Assembly (NCBI RefSeq): GCF_002967715.1
Contig: NZ_PUIA01000051.1
Span: 157,666 to 221,665, forward strand
DNA: 64,000 nt
Direction: 5' to 3'
From: Blastopirellula marina
GTDB lineage: Bacteria > Planctomycetota > Planctomycetia > Pirellulales > Pirellulaceae
This document shows positions 45,472 through 53,681 of this stretch, piece after piece (position 1 is the stretch's first letter; each line of letters opens with the position of its first letter). The position numbers and the translations under genes were made by a program. Below the pieces are notes generated by a model. It did no database searches and was not told where the DNA came from. It worked only from the letters and a program-made list of their open reading frames with translations.

Positions 45472-46752
45472 TTATTCGTCGTCGAGCGCGTCGCTCAACA
45501 TTCCCTTCACCGAATTCATCACTTCAGAAACATAGGCCGTGATGAGCAGGGAGTATTCGTTGAACTCCTCGACGGTATCAATCAACTCACCATCGAAAAC
45601 CAGTTCGATTTCGGTCTCGAATAGCTCTTCATCCTCGAGAACGATCGTCAGGACGACTTCGCCCTCTTCAGCACCTTCTTCATCGCTAAGCGAGGCACCA
45701 CCCGTGACGCGATCGATCTGGATGCCGCCCCAGTTAATGCCGCCAATCATGATCTCAAAGACGTCGTTGGCACCGGGCAGAATGATACCGACCTGGAACT
45801 GATTCAGGTTGAATACCGGCGGTTGAGGAGGCGGATCGCCGTCACCACCACCTGAACCACCGCCTGGACCGATGACCACACCACCGCCAGGGCCGGTTGG
45901 CTCGATCCATGCTTCAGGGTAGTTGGTCGGGAAGGTGATGTTTTCGTCGAAGTAGGACTTGCCGTAGTTGGCGATAAAGTGGCTGAAGTCAGCCAGCCCC
46001 ACAGCGTACGACTTGTTGAAGTCGGCGAACCACTTCATTCCGTCGGTGCCCGATTCGGTCGTTTCGCCGTATACCTTAATGAACTGAGCGAAGTCGGCGA
46101 TGCCAATCTTTTGATCTTCGTTCAGATCGTAAATGACCGGCAAGATGCCCAGTTCCGGCATCGTATCGGCCACGGCAGTTACCTGCTGGTCGGCGGACAT
46201 GGCCGCGATATTTTCCGATGCGAGTTCCAGCGAATAGGGTCCTACGCTACCGGTGGCGAAGTCCATGCGGACGTTATCGCCAAACTGCGGGACGGCCTGG
46301 AAGTGAATCCTGGCAAAGAGAACGCGATCGGTGTCGGTTAGCGAAACGCCGGACGAAGTGGCATGGATGTCGCGAACCTGGCCGGCCTGATCATCGAGCT
46401 GGAAGGTACCTTGGCCATCAAACGAGCGACCGAATTCGACATCGACCGCTGAAGTCAAATCGGTGCGATAGCCGAGGTCGAGCTTCATGTCTTGAATATC
46501 GATCGGCTCTTGCCCTTCACCACGCAGCCAGACTTCGACCACGAAGCGATCCCATTCATGGGTGCGGTCCATCGTTTCCGGCAAGGCATGGGTACGATCA
46601 AAGAACTGATCGTCGGGACGCGTTTCATTCGAGAAAACAGCGAACTCTACCATCACAGCAGAATCACCGGCCAGAAGATCCCTGCGCTCCAATAGCTGGA
46701 GCGACGACCTTCGCCGAGAAATAGCATTCGACCTGATTTGACGAGAATTCAT
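45472..46752 (-). CDS. dockerin-repeat extracellular protein with LEPR-like N-terminal motif
   Basis: A 426-residue exported protein. The N-terminus has LQLLERRDLLAG, a variant of the planctomycetal LEPRxLLA sorting motif. Residues 35-200 look like a cohesin/cadherin-type beta-sandwich. Two dockerin type I calcium repeats follow: DLNEDQKIGIADFAQFIKVY and DFNKSYAVGLADFSHFIANY. Then come a Gly/Pro linker and an acidic C-terminal domain. It is probably a cell-surface or matrix protein. Confidence 0.85.
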   Translation of the reverse strand: MNSRQIRSNAISRRRSSLQLLERRDLLAGDSAVMVEFAVFSNETRPDDQFFDRTHALPETMDRTHEWDRFVVEVWLRGEGQEPIDIQDMKLDLGYRTDLTSAVDVEFGRSFDGQGTFQLDDQAGQVRDIHATSSGVSLTDTDRVLFARIHFQAVPQFGDNVRMDFATGSVGPYSLELASENIAAMSADQQVTAVADTMPELGILPVIYDLNEDQKIGIADFAQFIKVYGETTESGTDGMKWFADFNKSYAVGLADFSHFIANYGKSYFDENITFPTNYPEAWIEPTGPGGGVVIGPGGGSGGGDGDPPPQPPVFNLNQFQVGIILPGANDVFEIMIGGINWGGIQIDRVTGGASLSDEEGAEEGEVVLTIVLEDEELFETEIELVFDGELIDTVEEFNEYSLLITAYVSEVMNSVKGMLSDALDDE

Positions 46753-47224
46753 CCGCCTCTTCTCGAAATCACACGGCTTCGATCACATGCCGCTTAGAGC
46801 CTGAATCAGGCAAGGGCTTGTGACCAAATGGATTTTGTATGGGATAGGAGTTGGTTTGATCACGGGCAATCAAACCAGGGAGGGATTGGCTCGTTCCGAT
46901 TTAGGGGTAGCAAATCGAGCAAGCCTCCCCCAATCCACCTTGGGCCGCTTGCCGGCAATCGTCGTATCGCGAGTTGCCCCTTCGACGTACGACAGCTCAT
47001 TCGCTATTCCAATTGTTATATACAACAAACAACCCTAAAAAAACCAATAAGTGTCGGAATCATTCAAGTTTTTAAATGGATTCTCCGACATCTCGTTTGA
47101 CTTTTTGATATGGTCGTTTGCGCGTAAAGCAGTTTGCGGTTCATGACTTAGGTCAATTACTGACTGCGCCAAATTCCATACTTTGAGGCCTTTCGCCTCA
47201 CTATAGCCCTAAGGAGTTACTTTA
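46753..47224. other. 472-bp gap with a 9-bp inverted repeat
   Basis: TGGTTTGAT (46852-46860) and ATCAAACCA (46869-46877) are perfectly complementary around CACGGGCA, about 100 bp ahead of the dockerin gene. This may be an operator. The right part leads into bcp, whose AAGGAG site is clear. No gene is seen. Confidence 0.45.
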
Positions 47225-47701
47225 ATGGCAGAATGGGTTGAAGCCGGCTCGAAAGCCCCCAGTTTTACATTGACAGCCGACGATGGTTCTAAGGTGAAAC
47301 TTGCCGACCTCAAAGGCTCGATCGTCGTCCTGTACTTCTACCCGAAAGATGACACGCCGGGCTGCACAAAAGAGGCTTGCGCTTTTCGTGATCGCCAGAG
47401 CGAGTTGGTAAAACACGGCGTCAAGGTACTTGGGGTAAGCCCCGACGACAAGGACAGTCACATCAAGTTCAAAGAAAAGTACCAGCTCAACTTCCACCTT
47501 CTGGTCGACAAAGACCACCAGTTGGCCGAGAAGTACGGAGCCTGGCGCGAGAAAAACATGTACGGCAAGGTCAGCATGGGCATCCAGCGCAGCACGTTCC
47601 TGATCGATGCTGAGGGGAAAGTGGCCAAGGTCTGGAAACGCGTCCAGGTAGACGGGCACGACGAGAAAGTGCTTGAAGAAGTGGCCAAGCTGAAAGGGTA
47701 G
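47225..47701 (+). CDS. bcp: thiol peroxidase, Bcp/PrxQ type
   Basis: A 158-residue peroxiredoxin. The motif FYPKDDTPGCTKEACAFRD contains the peroxidatic Cys and the resolving Cys five residues on, as in atypical 2-Cys PrxQ. GVSPDDKDSHIKF and VSMGIQRSTFLID complete the fold. It detoxifies peroxides using thioredoxin. An excellent ribosome-binding site (AAGGAG) precedes it and a strong terminator follows. Confidence 0.96.
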   Translation: MAEWVEAGSKAPSFTLTADDGSKVKLADLKGSIVVLYFYPKDDTPGCTKEACAFRDRQSELVKHGVKVLGVSPDDKDSHIKFKEKYQLNFHLLVDKDHQLAEKYGAWREKNMYGKVSMGIQRSTFLIDAEGKVAKVWKRVQVDGHDEKVLEEVAKLKG

Positions 47702-47723
47702 TCAGCCCTTAGACACAGCCATA

Positions 47724-47759
47724 AAAAAACGGAACCCATGTACTTGGGTTCCGTTTTTT
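47724..47759 (+). terminator. intrinsic terminator of bcp
   Basis: AAAAAACGGAACCCA pairs with TGGGTTCCGTTTTTT around TGTACT. It is a 15-bp stem with T-runs both ways. Confidence 0.92.
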
Positions 47760-47767
47760 GTTGAAAG

Positions 47768-47809
47768 TGGGCGATACAGGACTCGAACCTGTGACCCCTA
47801 CCATGTCAA
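47768..47809 (-). other. attL: 3' half of tRNA-Val(GAC), broken in the anticodon loop
   Basis: On the minus strand this reads TTGACAT (anticodon GAC with flanks), GGTAG, GGGTC, then a full T-arm with GGTTCGAGTCC and the acceptor end ATCGCCCA. The matching 5' half (expected CTACC before the loop) is missing; instead the sequence continues GCCACA into the element. The CCA end is not encoded. This is what remains on the chromosome side when an element inserts into a tRNA gene. The intact gene should be at the other end of the element. Confidence 0.8.
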
Positions 47810-47850
47810 TGTGGCGAACATAGCGTTTTTCCCGAGGTTTTTTAATGCAT

Positions 47851-47944
47851 TGTACCTAATCAGGCTCCCATTTTCGATCAAATTAGGTACAAAACATTGG
47901 GTACAGACCACTACCACCGTACCCAATTCAAATGTGTACCTAAT
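47851..47944. promoter_or_regulatory. five GTACCyAAT repeats, probable integrase arm sites
   Basis: Copies are TGTACCTAAT at 47851 and 47935 (plus), ATTAGGTACA at 47882 and ATTGGGTACA at 47896 (minus), and CGTACCCAAT at 47918 (plus). They fill the 150 bp between the tRNA fragment and the integrase gene, which is where lambda-like integrases bind their arm sites. They could also repress the integrase gene. Confidence 0.65.
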
Positions 47945-47958
47945 GCCGGGAGCCCCCC

Positions 47959-49494
47959 ATGATGAACTACGCTGAATATTGCAAAGCCAACGGCATCCCG
48001 TTGGAACTATCGCCACACAAGCCAAGGAACTATTGGAAGAAATACATCGGTGGAAAAACGGAATACTTCAAGCATCCCTTGACCGAAAAGGGCTATGGTG
48101 CCGCTCTCGAAGAATACGTTCTGCTCAAGGCGAAACTAGCTGGGGAACGTCCCAACGCCAAGACATACCATCTACACCAGCAGTTGTTCGGCAAGATCGT
48201 CGAATATTACGAGGCTTTCGGAACACCAGCCGATGAGCGAAATCTCCACCGAGATGTAAAGAAGTTTCTCGGTTTCTTGGAGGAATGCCTCGCCCAGCCA
48301 CATCTCGACGACAGAATTCCAGTGATGCTTTTCTGCCAAGATCACCCAACCTTCAAGGCGGAATTTCTGGAAACGCCATACACCTCACTAGGTTCTCCAA
48401 TCTACGAGCTTCCGACGAAATGGAAGGATCGAATCGCACGAATGGAGCCTGCCAAATTGGACAAGGTTCCTCAGACGATTGAACACTGGGTTGAGGCGTA
48501 TCTAAAGCGAGTCGATGCTCGGATTGAAAAAGATTCGGCCAAGAGCCGTCGATACAAGATGGCAAACTTCAAGAAGTACGCAGACCTCCAGTCGCATATC
48601 TCGGTGATCGACAATAAATATGTGGAGACCTACCACCGACACGTTGAGCAAAGTTCGGTCGTCAGAGACACCAAGATCAGCTACTTCGAGGCTTTCAAAA
48701 TGATGACCAGATGGTGTGGACGACAAGACGACTGTGATCTTGTGACTCCCACGAACCTCGATAGCAGAGAGTACACGTTCACCGAACCCATGGGGACTGG
48801 CCGCAAACGGATGCAGAAGAAGAAACTTCTGTGGACCAAGGAAGAGTTCGATGTGGCTCTCAAACTTCCAGAACCATATCGCTGCTATTGTCTCCTCATG
48901 TTGAACTGCGGCTTTCGCCATAAGGACATTTCTGAGCTTCAACATGATGACCTGCATTTGAACGAGGGCAGGATCGTCATCCAAAGGAATAAGCTAAAGC
49001 AACAGGCAACGGCTCCGGTGATCTGTTACCCGCTATGGCAAAAGACAATCGAGGCAATTGTCGCAGCAAGAAAGAACATGCCTTCTGATCGGGTCTACGT
49101 GTTTCGCAACGAAGACGGTGGACCTGTAGAGGGTGCGCTAAAGACATGGTGGACCAGAAACAAACACGATCACAATCTGGGGCATAAACGCCTCGACATG
49201 CTCCGCAAGACTGGCAGTACCATCATTGCTCGATTCAATCAGCATCTTGACGAGATGTACCTTGGAGAGACCCTCAGCACGACCACCAAGATTCATTATT
49301 CATTTGCCGATGGCGAACCCAATCATGATCTTGATAAAGCCATTGCTCATCTAGGAGCCCAATTCGGGCTTGCAGAGGAACCAACCCAGACGGTTGAACT
49401 TTCTGCCGATGCACTAGAGATGCTTCGTCGTATCCAAAAAAGTGGTAAGATTACTAAGGAAGCAGCAGCGGCATTGAAAGAACTGAATCTATGA
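47959..49494 (+). CDS. int: tyrosine recombinase (phage integrase)
   Basis: A 511-residue integrase, longer than the usual 350-400. The N-terminal 170 residues have no recognised domain; a SAM-like core-binding region is at about 170-260. The catalytic domain has Arg320 (CGFRHKDISEL), Lys345/347, Arg416 (LDMLRKTGST) and the nucleophile Tyr447 (TTTKIHYS). The two usual His positions seem to read Asp413 and Glu437. It lies next to the attL tRNA half and overlaps the next gene in ATGA. Confidence 0.9.
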   Translation: MMNYAEYCKANGIPLELSPHKPRNYWKKYIGGKTEYFKHPLTEKGYGAALEEYVLLKAKLAGERPNAKTYHLHQQLFGKIVEYYEAFGTPADERNLHRDVKKFLGFLEECLAQPHLDDRIPVMLFCQDHPTFKAEFLETPYTSLGSPIYELPTKWKDRIARMEPAKLDKVPQTIEHWVEAYLKRVDARIEKDSAKSRRYKMANFKKYADLQSHISVIDNKYVETYHRHVEQSSVVRDTKISYFEAFKMMTRWCGRQDDCDLVTPTNLDSREYTFTEPMGTGRKRMQKKKLLWTKEEFDVALKLPEPYRCYCLLMLNCGFRHKDISELQHDDLHLNEGRIVIQRNKLKQQATAPVICYPLWQKTIEAIVAARKNMPSDRVYVFRNEDGGPVEGALKTWWTRNKHDHNLGHKRLDMLRKTGSTIIARFNQHLDEMYLGETLSTTTKIHYSFADGEPNHDLDKAIAHLGAQFGLAEEPTQTVELSADALEMLRRIQKSGKITKEAAAALKELNL

Positions 49495-49685
49495 TCGATC
49501 CAGAGTTACAGCGCAGAGACCCGGAATTCAAGCGTAAGCATGACGAGCTACTGCGAAGATTTAAGCGTGAAGCAAACCGAGAAGAACTCACCTTGTGGAT
49601 ATTACCGCTCGTGGTGTTTGTCGTAATCCCATTAATCCTCTCCATAAGCCTACTTACCCTTATCAATATTCTTGTAGATAAATAG
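49491..49685 (+). CDS. small single-pass membrane protein, 64 aa
   Basis: Charged residues 1-33 (many Arg, Lys, Glu) are followed by a hydrophobic helix of about 25 residues (LWILPLVVFVVIPLILSISL). The start overlaps the int stop (ATGA), so the two are translationally coupled. Unknown; it might be an exclusion or holin-like protein. Confidence 0.65.
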   Translation: MIDPELQRRDPEFKRKHDELLRRFKREANREELTLWILPLVVFVVIPLILSISLLTLINILVDK

Positions 49686-49689
49686 TCAA

Positions 49690-49842
49690 TCAAGTGCCTT
49701 CACGTTCCTCCTTGATCTTCCTAACAGTGGCTTCAAATTCCTTGAGTTGACGACGAAGAACATCATCGTGTGAGTCGCCAAAATTCCCGAATGCTCTGAT
49801 GTAACTGGCGACCTCATCACTAATACGGATCGTTACACTCAC
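49690..49842 (-). CDS. ribbon-helix-helix-like protein, 50 aa
   Basis: The GTG start at 49842 follows GGAGG by four bases. The protein (SVTIRISDEVASYIRAFGNF, then a Glu/Lys-rich helix) fits an Arc/CopG-type DNA-binding fold: one strand and two helices. It is the last gene of a four-gene minus-strand module and overlaps the previous stop (GTGA). No toxin partner is evident. Confidence 0.6.
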   Translation of the reverse strand: MSVTIRISDEVASYIRAFGNFGDSHDDVLRRQLKEFEATVRKIKEEREGT

Positions 49843-49976
49843 TTTTCCTCCTTCAACACAAAACGGGAATCGATGATTAAGCCGGTTGGCCCTAATCTCT
49901 GGTAATACACGGCTTGGGAGTTTTCCCAGCAGTAGTTGTAGGCAAATTGCTCGCCATCGATCTCCACCGTTTGCAT
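49839..49976 (-). CDS. hypothetical protein, 45 aa
   Basis: The ATG at 49976 follows GGAGG. The product (MQTVEIDGEQFAYNYCWENS, ending VLKEEK) is small and soluble with several aromatic residues. It overlaps the RHH gene by four bases. Unknown function. Confidence 0.5.
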   Translation of the reverse strand: MQTVEIDGEQFAYNYCWENSQAVYYQRLGPTGLIIDSRFVLKEEK

Positions 49977-50069
49977 CAATCCTCCATAACAACGTTTGTA
50001 ATCTGCTACGGATCGGCCCAAGCGGCGACTATGCCGCTCGACCGAATCCCATACACAGTTTTTTCTTCG

Positions 50070-50288
50070 TCAATCTTCTGGTTCGCCATATTTGGCAAGT
50101 GACTCAATTGTGTGTCTGATGCTGGCATCTGTTGCCTTGAACACTTGGTCCTCTGTTAGCTGCCAATTGTCACAAAAACCATAGAATGTCTTTTGATCTG
50201 GTTTTGTCTCGCAGTGAGCACAGCAGTGTAGGTAATATTGCAGCATCGTGGTGTTACGACCGGGCCAGCTAATCTTTTCGTTTATCAT
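50070..50288 (-). CDS. hypothetical protein, 72 aa, Cys-rich
   Basis: It overlaps the stop of the upstream gene in ATGA. The motif LHCCAHCETK and a later FCDNW suggest a possible small metal site. No known family. Confidence 0.5.
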   Translation of the reverse strand: MINEKISWPGRNTTMLQYYLHCCAHCETKPDQKTFYGFCDNWQLTEDQVFKATDASIRHTIESLAKYGEPED

Positions 50289-50488
50289 GACACCACCTTC
50301 TTCGATGCCAATTCCATTTGTTCTAGCCCGTTGACGAGTCGTTTCATCGACGCCAAACGTTTCAAAAACATTCCTCGTTCGGCATCCACTGGAATTGATG
50401 GTGTATCAGATAGCTCTGCAATCTCGGTTCCTGCAAGCCGTATAAGATCAGACAATACATGGATTGCCTTCTGTTTGTTTGGTGTCAC
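50285..50488 (-). CDS. hypothetical protein, 67 aa
   Basis: I take the GTG at 50488 because AGGAG lies eight bases ahead; the longer frame upstream has no site. The product is helical (IHVLSDLIRLAGTEIAEL, FLKRLASMKRLVNGLEQME). It is the first gene of the minus-strand module opposite int. Confidence 0.5.
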   Translation of the reverse strand: MTPNKQKAIHVLSDLIRLAGTEIAELSDTPSIPVDAERGMFLKRLASMKRLVNGLEQMELASKKVVS

Positions 50489-50676
50489 TCTTCTTCTCCT
50501 TCGTCGGCCAAATCTTTCGGGCCGAAAATCACACCCAGTAGTGTGATCGGCTCCACGAAAAACAATGAACGTGGAACCGATACACGGCTGGTGCAATGTC
50601 CTCGCATCTTATCCGATTTTTAAGATTAGCGCAAATAGTTTTGATTCTCTTTACGACTGCGAGCAATGCTTGCAGA

Positions 50677-50714
50677 TTTGGGTTTTACAACCAAATTTTG
50701 GGGTGTACATCCAA
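50677..50714. promoter_or_regulatory. two adjacent operator-like palindromes
   Basis: TTTGGGTTTTACAACCAAA (50677-50695) and TTGGGGTGTACATCCAA (50698-50714) have matching TTGG/CCAA ends and are 21 bases apart. They lie between the minus-strand module and the HNH gene. A phage repressor could bind here. Confidence 0.4.
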
Positions 50715-50778
50715 GTTTTGATCGCAACAAAAACCTTTGCAAACAATCCGCATATTGTGTTATATTATCGTCTCGACA

Positions 50779-51069
50779 TCACAGGCGATTCATTCGCCGT
50801 AGGATGTCGGCGAATGTCATATTTGCCGGGTCTTCTAGCCTGCGACCATGCAGATATTCGTGGCATTCTTTGCACACCAGCATGAGGTCATCCATGTGAT
50901 TTGCCTCGTCGTAAATGTGTGCATAGGTGAGATGATGCATGTGGTCGCCACGATCCTCTTGGCAATCGTTTGCGGAACATCTCTCGCATCTACCTGCTGC
51001 CTGCTGCACCTTTGCACGACGTATGGCTCGCCATTCGTCGCTGCCTAGATAGTCTTCATATTTGCTCAT
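50779..51069 (-). CDS. HNH endonuclease, small
   Basis: A 96-residue protein with the HNH layout: CERC, then DHMHHLTYAHIYDEANHMDD, LMLVCKECHEYLHG. The paired Cys residues bind a structural zinc. It is divergent from the primase-helicase gene. Confidence 0.85.
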   Translation of the reverse strand: MSKYEDYLGSDEWRAIRRAKVQQAAGRCERCSANDCQEDRGDHMHHLTYAHIYDEANHMDDLMLVCKECHEYLHGRRLEDPANMTFADILRRMNRL

Positions 51070-51090
51070 GAAACTATCTAGGTAGCGACG

Positions 51091-51194
51091 TGCAAATTTT
51101 TCGTTAGAAAATTTGCAACGACGTACTACTTAAGAAATGGATGGTCCATTGACCATCCATAAAAAAGAACGCCACGAGGTGTGATTCGTGGCGT
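51091..51194. promoter_or_regulatory. three perfect inverted repeats upstream of the primase-helicase
   Basis: TGCAAATTTT/AAAATTTGCA (51091-51117), ATGGATGGTC/GACCATCCAT (51137-51160) and ACGCCACGA/TCGTGGCGT (51169-51194) lie one after another between two divergent genes. They may be operators, part of a replication origin, or a terminator for minus-strand transcripts: the third is followed on that strand by TTCTTTTTT. Confidence 0.5.
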
Positions 51195-51233
51195 ACGATG
51201 CAATCAAAAATCCAAAGACAGAAAGGAATTCAA

Positions 51234-53222
51234 ATGTCTGATAGACATGATACCCAAGATAATCTAGTAGCGCAAGCCGAAAAAATTTCGGCCACAAAAT
51301 TCAATGTGTGCAAATCTCTGTTACTACAGGGATACAACCTCATTCCTTCATTCGGCAAAAAGCCGCTTGTGGAATGGAAGAAATACCAGACCAAGCGAGT
51401 GAAGGTAAGCGAGGTCAAGGCATGGATGAAGAATCCATGGGAACAATCACCGATCAACTGGCTTTTGTTGACCGGTCATTGTCCATATTCCACAGCAATT
51501 GGTGTTGCAATCGTCGATGCCGACGATGAAGAAGCCGTGGCAATTGTGGAGAAACATTGTCCACATACACCGCTCACAATCACCACCAGCCGTGGCAAAC
51601 ACTTTGTTTATCGGATGCCAAAAGAACATGTGGCATGTCGAGGGAAAACCACCATTGCCGGGACAACGTACAATCTCGACATCAAGGCAGATGGTGGTTA
51701 CGTGGTCACTCCCGGTAGCCAACATCAATCTGGCCACATCTACCGATCTAGTCAGCCGTGGACACAGGAAGTTCTCCAAGCATGTCCTGTGTACGATCCT
51801 TCTTGGATTCCGCATGAGACAAAGGAATCTGATTTAGAAGGACATGGAGAATACACAGATCACAATGATGCTTTGCAATTGGTTGAGATGCCAGTACATG
51901 TAAGAAAGCTCCAAGCAAAGCAATGGCTTTCTTGGCAAAAGGGAGCGGCGGTTGGTGGATCATCTTGCAGCGGATATTGCCTCAAGCTGGCAATCATTCT
52001 TCTGTGGGAATTTGGCCTGCCGGTCGATGATGCCGAAGAGCTTCTGTACGAATGGGGTCAGCGAGCAGATCAACTAGATGAGAACGGGAATTGGTATCCT
52101 TGGAGCGATTCCGAAATCAGACACAAGATCAAATCAGCAATTGCCAAATCTTCCAAGATCGGCAGTCGCCTCGACTATGATGCTTGGATGTATCATCGAC
52201 TTGAGCAGTCGTCGATCATCTCTTACTTCGAGATCGATGATGTCGAAACCGCAGAACAGGTTGCTACCGAACACGACAAAACAAAGATTCACTTCTTCGG
52301 AATTGGAGACGTTGTGGCAAACGCTGCAAACCAGAAGGAAGACTGGGTTGTTCCCAACTGGCTAGAATTCGGCTCTTTAGGAATGCTCACCGGTGATCCA
52401 TTTTCTGGAAAATCCTGCATAACAGCGGAACTGACCGCAAGCATCTGTAAATGGGGCAAGTTCGGCCCCTACGATGTACCTCGTTCTCCGGTGTTACTAA
52501 TCGACATGGAAAATAAGGACAGGATCATTGCCAGACGACTCGAAAGGGCGTTAGAAGACGACTACGACGCATTACGTGGCAGGTGGAGCCGTGTACATCT
52601 TCCAGAGGATGTACTCCCATTGGATGCGGGCAGAATCGAATCGCTCATTTGCCACTACAAAGGTCAGGTCGGCCAGCAAAAGCCATTAGTTATTATCGAC
52701 ACCTTTCGTTCCGCTTTTGATGCTGACGAGATGGATGTGGCATCATGCAAGCAATTGCTTTACCCACTTCAGCGAGTCGCACAAAGACAAGATGCGGCAA
52801 TTCTCATTCTCCATCATCGACCAAAATCAGGTGCCAAATACAGCGGTCAGACAGCGATCCCCGGTGCCTTAGATTATCTCTGGATGTGGGACAGCGATCC
52901 AGAAATAAGACGTGCAAAATTATCTCTGGTTGGAACACGTGGCGATTTGCAGGAGCCATTGGAATTTGAACTCGACGAGGTAACCCAAAGAAATATCTGG
53001 GTCGATGCCACGAACGACGACCAATTGGAAAGTCTGGTACGAGGTGCGTTGAAGAATGGAAGGTTAATAAGCCAGAAGGAACTAGTTGCGGAGATTCGCA
53101 ACGGTTGGCTGGGGACACCACCGGGAGAAAAGAAAACCCGTGGTTTGGTCCAAACTCTTGTAGGACCATTGCTATATCGTGAGCGTGATGGTCACGGTTG
53201 GCGATACGGATTGATGGCGTGA
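51234..53222 (+). CDS. primase-polymerase fused to RepA/RecA-like helicase
   Basis: A 662-residue replication protein. The start at 51234 follows GAAAGGAAT. Residues 20-200 are a prim-pol domain: the metal pair in IVDADD (Asp95, Asp97), TTSRGKHFVYR (with His123) and DIKADGGYVVTPGS. Residues 375-600 form an AAA/RepA-type ATPase: Walker A GDPFSGKS at 387-394, LLIDMENKD and VIIDTFRSAFD. Such proteins prime and unwind DNA at phage and plasmid origins. Iteron-like repeats follow the gene. Confidence 0.88.
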   Translation: MSDRHDTQDNLVAQAEKISATKFNVCKSLLLQGYNLIPSFGKKPLVEWKKYQTKRVKVSEVKAWMKNPWEQSPINWLLLTGHCPYSTAIGVAIVDADDEEAVAIVEKHCPHTPLTITTSRGKHFVYRMPKEHVACRGKTTIAGTTYNLDIKADGGYVVTPGSQHQSGHIYRSSQPWTQEVLQACPVYDPSWIPHETKESDLEGHGEYTDHNDALQLVEMPVHVRKLQAKQWLSWQKGAAVGGSSCSGYCLKLAIILLWEFGLPVDDAEELLYEWGQRADQLDENGNWYPWSDSEIRHKIKSAIAKSSKIGSRLDYDAWMYHRLEQSSIISYFEIDDVETAEQVATEHDKTKIHFFGIGDVVANAANQKEDWVVPNWLEFGSLGMLTGDPFSGKSCITAELTASICKWGKFGPYDVPRSPVLLIDMENKDRIIARRLERALEDDYDALRGRWSRVHLPEDVLPLDAGRIESLICHYKGQVGQQKPLVIIDTFRSAFDADEMDVASCKQLLYPLQRVAQRQDAAILILHHRPKSGAKYSGQTAIPGALDYLWMWDSDPEIRRAKLSLVGTRGDLQEPLEFELDEVTQRNIWVDATNDDQLESLVRGALKNGRLISQKELVAEIRNGWLGTPPGEKKTRGLVQTLVGPLLYRERDGHGWRYGLMA

Positions 53223-53226
53223 CCTG

Positions 53227-53354
53227 TTGCCAAACGGGCTGCCAAACGGCTTGCCATTCGACATCATTTGACGTGGCAAAAAGCCCTGTTTTTCCGGGTA
53301 TTTATGCCGTTTGGCGGTTGGCACCCCCTTATATCCGCCAACTTGCCAAACGGT
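53227..53354. repeat. iteron-like cluster, candidate replication origin
   Basis: Three 12-bp units follow one another directly: TTGCCAAACGGG, CTGCCAAACGGC and TTGCCATTCGAC (53227-53262). An inverted copy lies at 53306-53317 (GCCGTTTGGCGG) and another direct copy at 53342-53354 (CTTGCCAAACGGT). They begin five bases after the primase-helicase stop. The rest of the 53223-53681 gap is non-coding, with no other clear pattern. Confidence 0.65.
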
Positions 53355-53681
53355 CGTTTTGCCACCCCAGCCCCCTCGTCATGCCACCCCTGTCTAAGGA
53401 CAGGGGGTGGGCAATGCCGAATGGGCGTGCTGACCCCTCATCTTCCACCACTGGCTTCCCTGTATCTTGGGGATACGCAATGGTGCCGACTGCTCCCTAT
53501 TGCAATAAATAGAACGCAACTCGACTATTTGTCACCGCCTATTGGTCGTATGGACTGCCAAGTGAAGTATTAAGTTTATTGAAGATTCATAAGGCAAACA
53601 CAAAAAAATTCTTGCAATAACAGATCATTTTCCATACCTTCGTGTGGATCGCAAACCATACCATCACAGAGGCCATCACAA

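Noticed and set aside
47768..47809. Complete tRNA-Val gene
   Set aside because: Only the anticodon loop and the 3' half match; the D-arm, 5' acceptor strand and 5' anticodon stem are absent.
49690..49976. Toxin-antitoxin pair formed by the RHH gene and its 45-residue partner
   Set aside because: The upstream protein has no toxin motif, and the genes belong to a longer overlapping module.
53198..53512. Plus-strand frame of 104 codons through the iteron region
   Set aside because: It overlaps the end of the primase gene and its residues come from the 12-bp repeats; no start signal.
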